A stretch of DNA of 64,000 nucleotides from Parelaphostrongylus tenuis (lineage: Eukaryota; Nematoda; Chromadorea; Rhabditida; Metastrongylidae), in the NCBI GenBank assembly GCA_019055375.1, contig JAHQIW010000090.1:310001-374000 (forward strand), in the 5' to 3' direction. The position numbers were made by a program, and so were the translations under genes. Of the stretch, positions 50,701-61,339 are shown piece by piece (the stretch's first letter is position 1; the number at the start of each line of letters is the position of its first letter). The notes under the pieces are model-generated. The model was not told the DNA's origin. It worked only from the letters and a program-made list of their open reading frames with translations, and searched no databases.

Positions 50701-53700
50701 AGACATACCAGCCAGGATTTTGTGACATTTGTGAAGAAGATAAAAGCTCAAGCAAACGAGACGGCGGGTAGAATTTTAGGAGTATTGGGACGTGCACGGC
50801 TTGTACAATAGAAGGAAAAAGCGGGTCAGATAAAGTGAGATGAAAATGAAGTTTTCTTTTCTGTTTTGATGTGGAATCAAGAAAATCATTGAATATAGTG
50901 ACGAATTAATTCGGCACTAGGCTCTTCGACGTCTCATCAACACAGTATAATAACCTTCTGAGCAACCTAACATCACACGTTATAGTCTTCTTCTACTCAT
51001 TGAATATCTGTTGCTACAATGTTTTTTTATCTTAATAGTCTCCTCTTGCAAGAATATCATTCTGTTCGTATTTTATTGCCGCACTTGCAACATCTCTCCA
51101 TCGGTTTTAGAGTTCGCAACTTTGGCTTGACGTATTGTTGTAAGTGAACGTCATCCATCTCATACGGCTGGCTGAAATCATATAACAGTTTTCGCACTCA
51201 ATCAGTAGTACTTCTGTGCTTATTCATTTGTGTTTTTAACAATCTCTTCCGTGAAGGTCTCGCGGGCCGGCCAACATTTTAACATACTCACGGCGACATG
51301 TTCGCGTACAAGATCATGTGTGAAAATAACGGCTCCTTATTTTGAATAAACAGATATTTAAGAAACAGTTTGGAATGAGCTTTCCACGCATAAGCAGATC
51401 TTGCATTCTGAAGTGCTTTCTATTCTGCCGATCCTTATGTAGTCATAACAATAGAATAAAAAAGTGGTTTCAGAAGATTTCTATATCCGCTTCAATGTTT
51501 TTCCTATCAAAGGAGAAAAAGTAACTTGTATTGGTCGGAATTGTGGTAACTTATGTTGAGGTTCTTCAGATCCAATCTATTGAACTCAACAACTGCGGTC
51601 CATCAGACTCAGTTTAGCACGCTCAATAACACCGCTTTCATCCAAGCATACTGAGCGATATACATAACATCGACCTCAAATGGGAGTTAAATCTGCGCTT
51701 TGCCCATATCGGAGGCGGCTTTAACTGTAATACCGATATAAGTGCTTGCCAGGACAAATCCGTTAAAGGTTGGTTACTGACAGCTTCGGTACCTTATATC
51801 GAAGAAGGAGTGGTAGCAGAGCGGTGGCCTCTCTGGTGTGTAGGGGTAGCCTAGCACGCGCTCTCGGCATGAGTGAAGTGCGAGTTCAATTACAGTGAGA
51901 GAACGAAAGTTTTATATGACTCAACATTTCTGAATATATGATTACAACATCATAACACTGCCAAGAAGCAGCAAAACAATACATTTGTGATTATATATAA
52001 TTTCGTTTTTTCTTTGTCATTGTCCCGTTTTTCATTTTTTTTCTGCTTCATTCACTTAGTCCGGACTTTTTCTCCGCGAGATTTTCGTCTTTTTTCCACT
52101 TTCTTGGACTTGTTAAAATTACGTAGGTCACTAATGCCATTTGTTCAACGTCATATATCCATCTCTTCCAGTGAGATCAGAGTGCGATGTTTTCCCTCAC
52201 ATTTTCTCAGTTATCCGTAATTTTCTTTCGATGTTTGAATTTTTTTTTGTATGACTTGCTACCTATTCTTCTGTGACTGGTGTGATCAACCGTCAGCCGT
52301 TCACAAAGATCGAATGAAAGAAAATTAAGACTCGTAAATCAGGGGAAGAACTAAGCGATAAATATTGGGGAATTATCGAGAAATAACTGATAGAGCAGAA
52401 CTACTTTCCAATTTTATTTTCTTCACTTGAATTGTATGGTAATTTTGAGATGCGGCTTTGAACAATTGTAATTGTATACTACAATTGCAGCTTCATTCTG
52501 AACCATGCATTGAAGCCGGAGCCATCGGAAACCGAATTTACACCAGGTTCTAATGGTTCGGCTTCGGCCCACCAAATATCATTGCAACAACCGATGTCGT
52601 TGCATATAGGTAGGTTACTTATTATAGTGTTCAAAATTAATAATGCACTTGTACAGCTTTCTTTAAAATCAAATTTATTCCTCTTTACTCTAATTCCTTT
52701 CTTTGACGAGGTGTTTTTTGAATTTTTTATAGCTACATTATCACTTTTATCACCTATGGCGTCATAGATCATCGAGTGACTCGAGCGAAGTCCAGTAGAA
52801 TTACCATTTTTCTTGCCACATTCAAAAGCAGCTCTGCGAGTTCTCCTCGTTATGGAGATTTCTTGAGCTTCTTATTTTCCTTTTACGGTTCTGACGAATT
52901 CCAAACAGTAGTCGATGGTCTTTCTACTGTGGGTGTGATTTCCCTATGAATCCACTGGTGAAGACTCTTTTTCATAGGTTTTCTGATAGTTTAAAAGCGT
53001 TACGTGTAGACCTCATTTTGGACATTTTGGTGTATAGGGCGGTGTCTCTGATTTTTAATTGTTTGCGTAGCTCGAGACTTTAATTCCCTACTCTGACTTG
53101 AGAGGTGTAGGATACTCCCACTATTTTTCGACTGCACCTTCAAAAGTGGAGAGGAAGTTGGGTGTTCCTGTTCAACTTGGAGCTAAGGAGCTAGATCGTT
53201 TTTTCATGTTGAAGTCTAATGTATTGACCTAATAGACATAACTGGAGCATCCAAAGTAATACATCCCGTTGAGCGTGAATGGCGTTGTCGAAGTCGTTGT
53301 ACATTTTTTTTTTGGCTTGCCTGATGCTTGGTGTTATAAGAACGAGGTTATCAGCTAAGTGAAGATGGTGTAGATGACGATCATCGGATTTTTTTACTCC
53401 TATGTTGTCCCATTCTGATGTTCCCATGACGCTCTGGAGTGTAGCGGAGAAAATTTCTACGAGATGGTTTCATCTTGTCTAAGTCCTCTTGTTACATCGA
53501 TGTCGTTGCAGAATGGCGTTGTTGTTGTTATTAATGTTGTTGTTGTTGTTTGTTGTTGTTGTGCAGTCTTTATGTAGCTCACGAAGAATTTTTGTGGGCT
53601 TAATAGAAACTCCTTATCAGTCCACAGCTTGTGTAACCCTTGGTATCTCATTTGAGTGAGGTTTCCTTCAATCTGTAAAGGTGAGACAACACAAGGCGGT

Positions 53701-56700
53701 CCCTAATACTTTCGCGACTTCTCAGTTAACACTGTTATCGTATGGTGTGGTCTATTGACTGGATTTTTTTCCAAACCCTACTTTCTCTCGAAGCAGTCTC
53801 GTCCACTGCTCGGTGAAGCCTGTTCAGGATGACCTGAGGGAAGAGTTTTAGGCGAAAGACTGCAAGGCGGATTGGGCAATATTTGCCGATGTTGCGGAGG
53901 TCTCTCTCTCTAAAAATAGCAAAGCGTTTGTCTTCCAATGATTAGCACTTGTTCGATTTTGCACCGATGCAATAACGTGTCGGATTTTATCCATCATCTA
54001 TTTCCGTACAGATTGGAAGAAGGACATGATTGTTGAAGTATAAGTTTTTTAAGTAATAATCATAGATTATTCACCCCTTTACCTATTTGGAATTTTTCAT
54101 TGTTCCGTTTGTGCGTCAAAGTACAATCATGCCCTTGTAATTGGTGAAGTTTCAGGGTTTTGCGAATGCCCTTTCGTGCTTTTGCATCTTCAACCAGAAC
54201 TGCTATCTTCTCACTCTAAGTTCTTGTTTCTCTTTCGCGAATATTTTGATATTTTGCAATTCCGGATGTGAGTCAGTGCTTGCCTGTGACTTTTGCTATT
54301 ACTCGTCGACGTATTGCTCGAGTGTTTGTGAAGACATCCTAGGTCACTAACGGATTCCCAGCTTTCGAATGCTAACTTGGAAATGTTAGATGAACCGTTC
54401 GTATTCCCCATCGATGTTGTCAATAACGGCGTCTTTCCAAGAGCCGCGAATAGTGATTCGAATGTGTCTGGTCATGGTAGTTTGGTATTTCAGTGAACAG
54501 CTTTCTCATCATTCCACGAAAAATGTAATCTTGCATCAAAAACTCTGTGGTCCTATTCCACATATAACTTTGGGCCGCACCTATAATTGATTAACCAAAG
54601 CTCTCGATTCACTGTGGTGTGCTATACATAGTAACGTTATCTTCCATCAGAAGCTATCTCATGTCCACCATTGAGATTGGAGTTTTTGGAGTTTGCCATG
54701 AGTGGTCTTACCCCTAATGATAAACCAGACAAAATCCCTCGACCTTCTTGTTGTACTTTGATCCGTGAATCCCAATGTAGCTTTTCAGACCTTAATCTGA
54801 GTCAAATTTTGCGCATGAATATCCATTTTAGCCTCAAAGAAAGGCTGATATTCTTTGAAAATTCAGCATATGCCTCAGCTAAGGGTTAGGTCACTTCTGA
54901 TTCGCGTTTCACTCCTAATGTGCCACCTGATTATGTGAAATGTGGCCTCACGTATAATTGGCCTAAGATACCTTTGTGAGAGAGGTCCACAAATGATATT
55001 ACCCACTTCTAATTCTTGTAATATAAGACTTCATGTAATAGGGTCCAGTGGACTGTTCTTGTAGTTGCCAAATAGGCGTCGGTGCCTCAAACTTCGGTAA
55101 TCGAACCTTTATTTACACAACAATATTAAAATGGCGAATAATAACATCAATAGCGACAATACGACACGATAAGATAATTATTATGAAGTTGAAAGAGTGG
55201 TTGGGGAGCATCGTGTACTTGTGGAGCTGATGACGGTGACGGCCGTTTTCTATGAGTCAAAGGTTTCCACCCAAATGGGCCGCGCTGATGGCGGTCAGCC
55301 GCGCCGACGATGGCGGTAAGACGGCCACGATCACATCTAGCTAGCCGCGCTGTCAGAGGCGGCTATTGGAGCTGTTGGAGGCGGAAAAGATACCGTCTAG
55401 TGGCGGTCTAGCCTTCTCCGATGTGGCTACGCCGTATATGACCCTAGCTACATCTTCTCTAATAACATTGAAGGAAGAGACGACTTTGTCGACACTTGAG
55501 CTAATATAGATAAAAAGATTTTTGTAATCGGACGCTACAATAGTCGTAGGTATATGAGTGATGTAATTGATTTTTTAAATGGTGTTGATGTAATTGTGCC
55601 ATCGTTTATTGAGGAGATGATTTATGAGCCTTATTCTCGTCAAATAGGTACCGACTATGGTGGACGGTGCTCGGATGGAAGCGCTGCTAGCGCTGCAATG
55701 AGCACAACATCAGGCTCAAGTACTCCGGCTCCAGTTCGGCGATCACGTTCTAGTCAAGATGGATTACTTAAATGTCAGTTTTGTCCAAAGAAATGGGCGG
55801 ATCAAAATGCGGTATGTAAATTACACAGCTAGCGGCTCTAGTGAACGTTCTTTTTGATTATCAATTTTAGCTACACTCTCATATGACAGATTGTCGCATG
55901 ATGCGTGGACATGAATGTATACAGTGTGGGAAACGATTCAAAGTAAGTCATCTGTGCATTGCTCATTGCTATCGTACTATCACAAAGTAAAATCATTATG
56001 AGGTCTCAGGCTCGAGGTGGGTTGCAGCAACATCTGCGTATTCATTCAAATGATCGACCCTATGCATGTCATTTCTGCTCCAAACGGTTTACACAGAAAA
56101 GTCACGTTGACCAACACGAACGAATTCACACTGGTATGTCGCTTGGTTTTCCCTTCTGCTGTTCTTCTATCTTTATTTCAGAAAAAAAAAATTGCCGCGT
56201 ATTGTGATATCACATTGTCTGTTTTGAAATGTGACACTAGGCCTTGCTTGTTAAATGATTCACTGTCGTTTGGTCACTCAATCGCTGAAACTGTCAGTAC
56301 CACGAGATCCTCAGTCATTCTGCTATAATTCTACGATTTTGAAAAACCTTATCATACGACATTCAAAAGATATCAGCAACTGCTTATGATGACCTAGGAG
56401 CGCACCCGTCGGGCTATCTAAGAATTTTGAAAGCGAGAAGCACATTTGAACAGGAAAGTTCTTCACAATCAAACACAGGCGAATGCCCAAATATGTCGCA
56501 TTTAGTGACGGCTTCAGGGCAGCAAAATAAATGAATGAATACCAGGACCTGCTGATCATGTAAGAGCAGGTCATCTAGGTGGATTTCACCTCATAAGTTA
56601 TATGGAAAATAAATTTGAAGAATTCTCAACGTGGATTTACTTTTTAGTTTTTCAATAATCCCATCCATAACCTGTTGAGACCATGTTTTGAGAAGTACCT

Positions 56701-57676
56701 TTCTAGCGAAAATTCTCTGCGTTCTATTTTTATGAGGGTATAGCTTATACCTATCTTATTTCGAATAAAAACATAGTTACTCGGTATATCTATAACATCA
56801 AACCACCGCTGAAAGCGGTATAAAAAGAATTTTATCTGGTCATCCAAAGACATGGTTTTTTTCAAGGAACGAAGCCATTCATGTGTCAGTTTTGCGGTCG
56901 TGCATTTCGCCAGCGGTCACAACAACTCGGGCATGAAGCTACACATTCGAATACGACAGCCACTGCGAACCAGTCTCCCGTGCAGCCCTCCCAACAAACT
57001 CCATCGTCGACGGAGCAGTCGAAGGCGCAGCATGATCAAGAACAAAAGGATGTGCTCAGTAATGAGGTGAAAATCTTTCTTCTTTCTTTTCCTTGTTTTT
57101 CATCTGTTCCTTCACTAAGGTAAATTCTAGTCCTCAAGTTATAAACTTGTCAGCGATTTATACGATGTCCTCAGACGTAATTTCGATGATTTTTATTTGA
57201 ATCCTACCTCTTGAGGAATGCACCCTTTTGACACACACTGTGCGTAATGGTCAACATTGGAAATTATTGTATCAAGTAACTTTTACAGCGCTAAATGAGT
57301 TTATGAAAATGACTGACATGAAATAAGTGGATGAAACAGGACATTGCAACGAAGTTCGAAAGTTCAAGAATATGTCATGGTTTTCTTTGTATTATTTTCA
57401 TATTTTCGATGTGGGACATCTATTTTCTCTAATTTCCAGCTCTCGCAGCCAAATCCACGCCCAGAATCGAGCGAGCCACCACGCCCAACGACTACTGAGC
57501 AGTTTGGTTTATTAGCATTGAGTCATGTAACACCGTCGAGTACAAGCAATGCGGTCTCTTCGTTACTGGCATTGAGTCAAAATCAAACGAGCGCTTCTTC
57601 CCACAATTATCATTTTCCCGCATCCAGTTATCTTAATCAAGGGGCTCCAATTGGCCTACTTAACGGTTTGCATTAG
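35743..57676 (+). CDS. C2H2 zinc-finger transcription factor, alternatively spliced
   Basis: Probable nuclear DNA-binding regulator. Exons: 35743-35805, 36962-37162, 48507-48598, then 49156-49256 or 52491-52609, then 55648-55811, 55871-55942, 56010-56133, 56867-57066, 57440-57676. Either choice gives an open frame (417 or 423 residues). Four fingers lie in the second half. The first is atypical ([14 protein letters not shown], then HSHMTDC, a C2HC pattern). Three are standard C-x2-C-x12-H-x3-[22 protein letters not shown] without its first residue, [20 protein letters not shown] plus H, and [20 protein letters not shown] plus H. The linkers are SNDRP and TGTKP. The N-terminal part is low in complexity (Asn, Ser, Gln, Met), and the tail after the fingers is rich in Pro, Gln, Ser and Thr, as in activation or repression domains. 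The start follows a CTCGTTTTAG acceptor; a good donor (GAG|GTAAGT, ~35631) 100 bases upstream suggests a 5' UTR intron is also possible. I do not recognise a specific orthologue. An ATTAAA at 58325 may be a weak polyadenylation signal. Confidence 0.85.
36140..36790. repeat. Large palindromic repeat, family P, copy 2
   Basis: Same blocks as copy 1: GTTAGTAATCATTC, TTCATAGCGCTGTAA, CGTTCAATAGCGTAAG, then inverted TTACAGCGTTATAAAAGG and CTTTCGAATGATTACTGA. The centre holds a very G-rich run at 36452-36484. It lies in the first intron of the zinc-finger gene. Confidence 0.7.
37490..37560 (+). mobile_element. Solo right-arm fragment of the hammerhead palindrome family
   Basis: ACACGTGCCTAGTACTGTAT, then AAGTGCCATAACA and a decayed inverted tail, matches the outer right arm of the element at 4092-4584. 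No ribozyme core remains. It lies in the 11.3-kb second intron of the zinc-finger gene. Confidence 0.5.
41930..42770. repeat. Large palindromic repeat, family P, copy 3
   Basis: Left blocks GTTGGTAATCATTCG, CGCCGGACAGAGCTC and TCTATAGCGTAATG; the right arm ends with AGCTTTCGAATGATTGCTAG. The centre is weakly G- and C-rich, with inverted GCAACCCCCATTGCCGCC. Confidence 0.65.
43885..44020 (+). repeat. tRNA-derived SINE fragment
   Basis: CCATTCGATCCCGTGCCCTG, then AGCATTCC and TTCGGCAAATTGGTAC match the head-to-body part of the family. The short open frame across it is a by-product. Confidence 0.55.
47055..47365. repeat. Second copy of the 6895-7330 dispersed repeat
   Basis: CTAATGGTTGCCAAAAATTC, CACAGGCCACTGAAG and TGGAATCGCCGAGATT align with the first copy. 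The spacing is shorter owing to deletions. Confidence 0.5.
47395..47695 (-). repeat. tRNA-derived SINE copy, diverged
   Basis: The antisense reads AAAGGATAAAGCCGTCAGCG, ATTGAATGCATATTTCG and GTTGGAAGGCTTGATGAGCC in order. The head is decayed. It lies in the second intron of the zinc-finger gene. Confidence 0.65.
49645..49737 (+). CDS. Possible cassette or alternative terminal exon of the zinc-finger gene
   Basis: Open segment after a TTACCCAG acceptor, entering in phase 1 and leaving in phase 1 at CTAG|GTTTAG. Its length of 93 bases therefore keeps frame between the exon ending at 49256 and the one starting at 55648. It encodes a basic peptide containing [19 protein letters not shown]. If not spliced at 49737, the frame runs on to a TGA at 49752-49754, which would end a short form without zinc fingers. 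Donor and acceptor are only fair, and the peptide matches nothing I know, so it may be a chance open frame. Confidence 0.4.
50575..50800 (+). repeat. tRNA-Ser/Leu-like sequence, third family
   Basis: GGCTGTGGCCAAGTGGCTAG resembles the start of a type II tRNA, but no matching B box or acceptor stem follows. The downstream run GTAGAATTTTAGGAGTATTGGG reappears, diverged, at 63910-63960 after a similar GTGGCGAGTGGTTG start (63763). It is probably another SINE-like family with two copies here. Confidence 0.4.
51815..51975 (+). repeat. Copy of the second tRNA-like element
   Basis: CTCTCTGGTGTGTAGGGGTA, a degenerate B box (CGAGTTCAATTACAG) and the shared tail ATCATAACACTGCC followed by AGCAGCAAAA. 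It lies in an intron of the zinc-finger gene. Confidence 0.6.
53160..53945 (-). pseudogene. Degenerate LINE reverse transcriptase fragment
   Basis: Read on the minus strand, successive frames match conserved reverse-transcriptase blocks in the correct order. [19 protein letters not shown] with [12 protein letters not shown] corresponds to the N-terminal palm of RTE/CR1-like elements. [19 protein letters not shown] corresponds to the 'RGVRQGD' block. [18 protein letters not shown] corresponds to the 'FADD' catalytic block, here with the second acidic residue lost (ADN). The frame changes several times and a TTG repeat interrupts it (53517-53565), so it is dead. It lies antisense in the intron after exon 52491-52609 of the zinc-finger gene. 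Confidence 0.8.
53517..53565 (+). repeat. TTG trinucleotide repeat
   Basis: Interrupted (GTT)n tract inside the dead LINE fragment; on the minus strand it reads as poly-Gln/Thr. Confidence 0.8.
55250..55435. repeat. GC-rich block with repeated GGCGG motifs
   Basis: Within AT-rich surroundings this segment is strongly GC-rich. It repeats GATGGCGGTCAGCCGCGCCG-like units and GGCGGTCTAG, with local inverted repeats (GGCGGTC with GACCGCC-like). It ends about 120 bases before the possible internal start at 55554. It could be a transposon piece or a promoter; nothing in it is coding. Confidence 0.55.
55554..55647 (+). CDS. Possible alternative first exon of the zinc-finger gene
   Basis: An ATG at 55554 opens a frame that reads straight through the acceptor at 55647/55648 into the first zinc-finger exon. 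It would add an N-terminus beginning [20 protein letters not shown] in place of the upstream exons. An ACAATAG acceptor-like site lies about ten bases upstream of the ATG, and a GC-rich block lies 100-300 bases upstream. This could be an internal promoter giving a short isoform, or a chance open stretch of intron. The segment has no known domain. Confidence 0.4.
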
Positions 57677-58619
57677 AGCCTTTTTTCTGCTATTATTGTT
57701 ATGTCATGTCTATTTTCCTTGCGCTTTATTCGTTTTCTTTTGGTACAGTCGATTCAATCATGAATCGATCGTCTTCTCTTGTATTTGAGACACTTAGGTC
57801 AAAGTGTTGGTATAACGATTCGGTTATTTTCACACGGTTTAACTTTTGCAAATCCGGTTCTCTTTATTGTTTGTTCTGTCTTATTGTGAAAATTTTTTAC
57901 AGTTGTTTTAAACGGTGTTCCATGCAATCTCGTTCGCGTTCCCAGTACATACAGTATCCTTTCATTTTTATGCGTGCATGCTACTGTACCCTGCAGATCA
58001 TATTTATCCGTATTTTTCAGTCAACGTGTTCCTTCAATTATGTAAGTTGTGGTCATGATTTCTTAGCATTTCTGGTTTTGTAGGTACTCGCCTTTTTGTT
58101 CCGCATATTGATTTTTGTCTACGCTAAAATGTGCATATTTTAGACAGCAATTGCAATCGCCCAAGGCATTTTATTCTTCGTTGCATATTTATAGGAGTGA
58201 TTGGTGTTCGTTTTACTGCTAAGGTTAACCCTGAATTGTTATTGGATTAATCTACTAGCAAAATGTTATGCGGCACATAGTCTAGTAGATATTTATTTGT
58301 TAATTGCTTGGATACTTTTTTGCCGATTAAAAAGCATCAAATCTAGGATTAACCAGATTTTGGTCAGTTGATGTGATTGCGAGAAAAAAGGCGCAGTCAT
58401 ACCATCTTTCTTCTTATCTCGGTGACATGGCAAAGCTGTTAAAACAATTGAGACGAGCTTACGAACTATACGCGTACTCTGCTAACACGAGCTAGCTGGT
58501 CTAACTTATTGATAGTGAAACTGTCGTTATAATTAGTATACGTTGATATTTTTGTGTGAAAAACAGGATTACTGCGTCCAAAGGGAACTAGGAGATAAAT
58601 ATTTCATCTAGTTGTTTTG

Positions 58620-58625
58620 TTTATT
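58620..58625 (-). terminator. AATAAA polyadenylation signal
   Basis: The minus strand reads AATAAA 84 bases downstream of the TAA of the 198-residue gene, in AT-rich sequence. It is the only canonical signal found close behind a stop codon in this window. Confidence 0.65.
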
Positions 58626-58708
58626 TTATATGATACGATGGAGTTCCACAAGCATCCTCGATTTTCTCTTTCTAAAATTACGTAGAAAAAAAGGAGGCGA
58701 ACTTATAA

Positions 58709-60531
58709 TTAAGATTTGCAGAGTGGTTTCACAATGCGCAACTCCATCACTTCGCTAACATCAATACCGTCAAATGGTGACGTATCGTTAAATGGTGGTC
58801 GAGTTATTTCATCCACTACCGGTGGAAGTTCACCACCACCAGCTGTGGTGGGCCTGACAGTGCTTCCATTGGTTGCCGTTGTCATTTGACCTTTCTCAGC
58901 TTCATCAGCCAGTTGTTTTGCGATGAAGTAAAGACGAGCGATACCTTCTGGAGAATTCCCTGAAAATTACTTTATTAACTCTGCGAATTCATTGGAATAC
59001 AAATTTTCCAAGATGGCAAAGTGTTCGCAAAAATAGATCGTTCACAAGTATCGATCAATTTTCCTGAATCTTCAAGAATGTCAAGTAAATAACGAAGAGT
59101 GAACTAAGATAGAACGAAATGTACAATTCAGAAATTAGAATCTTATTTTAGCTGATTTCCACCCATGCAAAGAGACGTTTCCATATTCTTAGGATGAAAT
59201 TCTGAGTTTACCGAGACTGAAATTATATTACTAATGATTCTTTGGTATAGCCTGATATTTCATATCAATAAGTGGTCAAACAAGCAGAATCTCGTTCAGT
59301 TTAGGACGCCGGTCCCCCTAATGTACGTTTAACGTTGGTGGCTAAGAGGCTTATGTTAGATTTTCAAAAGTCGTAACCTTTTTTTCGAATACTTAGGCGT
59401 TTCTATTTCTGGAAAATTGGAAGTTTCGATGTTTTTGGAAGTCAAGTTCATTCTTCAGTAGGAAAAGAAAAATTACTTTTATAACAGCAACGCCACTTTG
59501 TAAGCCTATCGCGTTATCTTATCATTATGTATTTTAGCACGTAGGAAAAAAATCAAACATTGTGCAAAAGACCATCTCTGGGCTGTATTCGTTATTTATA
59601 AATAATTCTAATTACTAGCAAGGCTAACTTTAGTAGCAGACGTTTTTGCAGTTATTCCAGAAAGTAATTCTTAGTTCAAGTGATTGTACAATTACTCGTG
59701 CGTCATCTTAGACTTAGGTGAAATCGACAAACTCAGTCACTAAACCTCTTACATGTTATAAGTACAATTTTTTTTATCATAGTGCTTGCTCTTGTTCGTT
59801 GTTGCTGCTCTAATTCTTGTCGAATATCCGATTTATTCACAAGTACTTGATCAACACCGAATATTTTATCCTTCTCTATGAATGAGTTATCTCGGATGAC
59901 TCGTCCGTATGGAAGGATATAATCGATGCAACTCTATCTCTTGTGGGTGCGTTGTTCATTCGATGTACATTAACCATCGTAAGGTGAGTGACTGCATAAC
60001 TGATTAATGCAGTGACTTGCAGTGGCCTCTGAATCAAAGATATGAAGTTAGTGGTGTTATCCTTTCAAACAAGTGTGTACCAACTCGTCGATTCTTGAAA
60101 AACCAAGGGCTTGCTTTGCGCGAATTATGGAACTTGTTTATCAACCAGGTGTGTATGTAAAGCCCCTCTAATTGCCCCGCTACGTGCTGATGTGAATATT
60201 GCTTCAAAAGAATTTTTGTGGAAAAATTTGTAAACTCACGTGGAACACACGGTAATGATGACGTATCACTAGCATCCTCCACAGAGCTTAATTGACTATC
60301 CTTTATTGTCAAATAACCGTTCTGAAGTTCTTTAACGTTCTGTACTGGTAGAATAAATTCCGAACTGTATGGACTCTGTTCTAAAAGAGAAAGCCCTAGA
60401 GGAAAGTTCTGGTGAATATTATGAGCATTATGTAAAAAAAAAACGATACCTGCTTCTCTAATTGCGCCGGATCGTGTAGTACGAGCTTGTAACATCGAGC
60501 ACATAAACAAAATCTTCAAGCATATCGACAT
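58709..60531 (-). CDS. Unrecognised 198-residue protein with possible signal peptide
   Basis: Four exons on the minus strand: 60531-60450, 60380-60240, 59875-59753, 58959-58709, with consistent phases (1, 1, 1) and good acceptors (CTCTTTTAG, CATTCATAG, ATTTTCAG). The ATG lies six bases after a TATCTTAG acceptor, a likely SL site. The N-terminus MSICLKILFMCSMLQA is short and hydrophobic like a signal peptide. Next comes a polar Ser/Asp-rich part (QLSSVEDASDTSS) and a Gln/Arg-rich helix (RQELEQQQRTRAS). Then follow KKIVLITWNSPEGIARLYF, a Thr/Gly/Pro-rich linker and a C-terminus ending VMELRIVKPLCKS. I do not recognise the family. The first exon could instead be cis-spliced to further upstream exons, in which case this is only the C-terminal part of a larger protein. 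It converges with the zinc-finger gene, 1.03 kb away. Confidence 0.7.
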
Positions 60532-60679
60532 CGATCTCTAAGATATCACGTTATTATCAGATAGAATCTAACTATAACTCTACACATATTGAGCTTTTCT
60601 TTTGAGGAACTTAAAAAAATCATAACGGTGTAGGTACTTTACCGTTAAACGGCGACGAATGGCTATCCGACCCCATTCG

Positions 60680-61335
60680 CTGGACAGAAACTTCTAATAG
60701 GAGTCTTAGTAATCATTCCATGGCTTGAATCTTTGCCTAGTTCGGTACATGGCCGTTTTCGAAAAGACTCTTTTATAACGCTTCAGGGGAAGGAGAACAT
60801 TTGTGATTCACACACATGTTTTTATCGCAAGTTTAAGCTTTTTCTTTACACTTTTAGTAATCATTTAATAGCATAAGATTCAAAGAATTCAACGCTATGC
60901 CTACTTTCTTGCAGTGTAGCAGAGATAATGAGATTGATTCACATACGCGAGAATATGTTTTTTGGCTAATCTACGGAGTGAGAGGGGATGGGGGGGAGGG
61001 AGCGGAAGGGCCCTAGGACGGATACTGCGGTTTTAATAGGGCCGTCGATCGATTGGCGCTTCGGCGGGTCACACGGAAGTGCGATGTTATTCAATTAGGA
61101 ATTGTTTTTTCGCCTTGAAAGAATTCCAGATAAGCATCTGACTGAAATTTAAGGATTTGCTCTACATTTTCATGTGCTTCTCGTGCTTCCAGCGAAGCAA
61201 GACTTGAATTGCGCGACCGATGTAATACTTCATTTTATTTTGAATTTGACAGCGTCATAAAAGGGTCTTCGAAAACGGTCACGTAGATCCTAACACTTAC
61301 GAAAAGTTTTCGTCCAGCGCGTGGGGTCAAATATT
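60680..61335. repeat. Large palindromic repeat, family P, copy 4
   Basis: Left blocks CTTAGTAATCATTCCATG, AGACTCTTTTATAACGC and ATAGCATAAGATTC; right blocks GCGTCATAAAAGGGTCTTCG and CGAAAAGTTTTCGTCC. The centre has a G-rich run at 60983-61010. It lies just upstream of the 198-residue gene. Confidence 0.7.
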
Positions 61336-61339
61336 CATT

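Noticed and set aside
55228..55260. CTGATGA at 55230 as a hammerhead core
   Set aside because: No stem II or GAAA follows at the required spacing.
60465..60537. Alternative frame of the first exon of the 198-residue gene (reading IDVDMLEDFVYVLD)
   Set aside because: It meets a stop codon before the donor, whereas the chosen frame joins exon 2 in phase.
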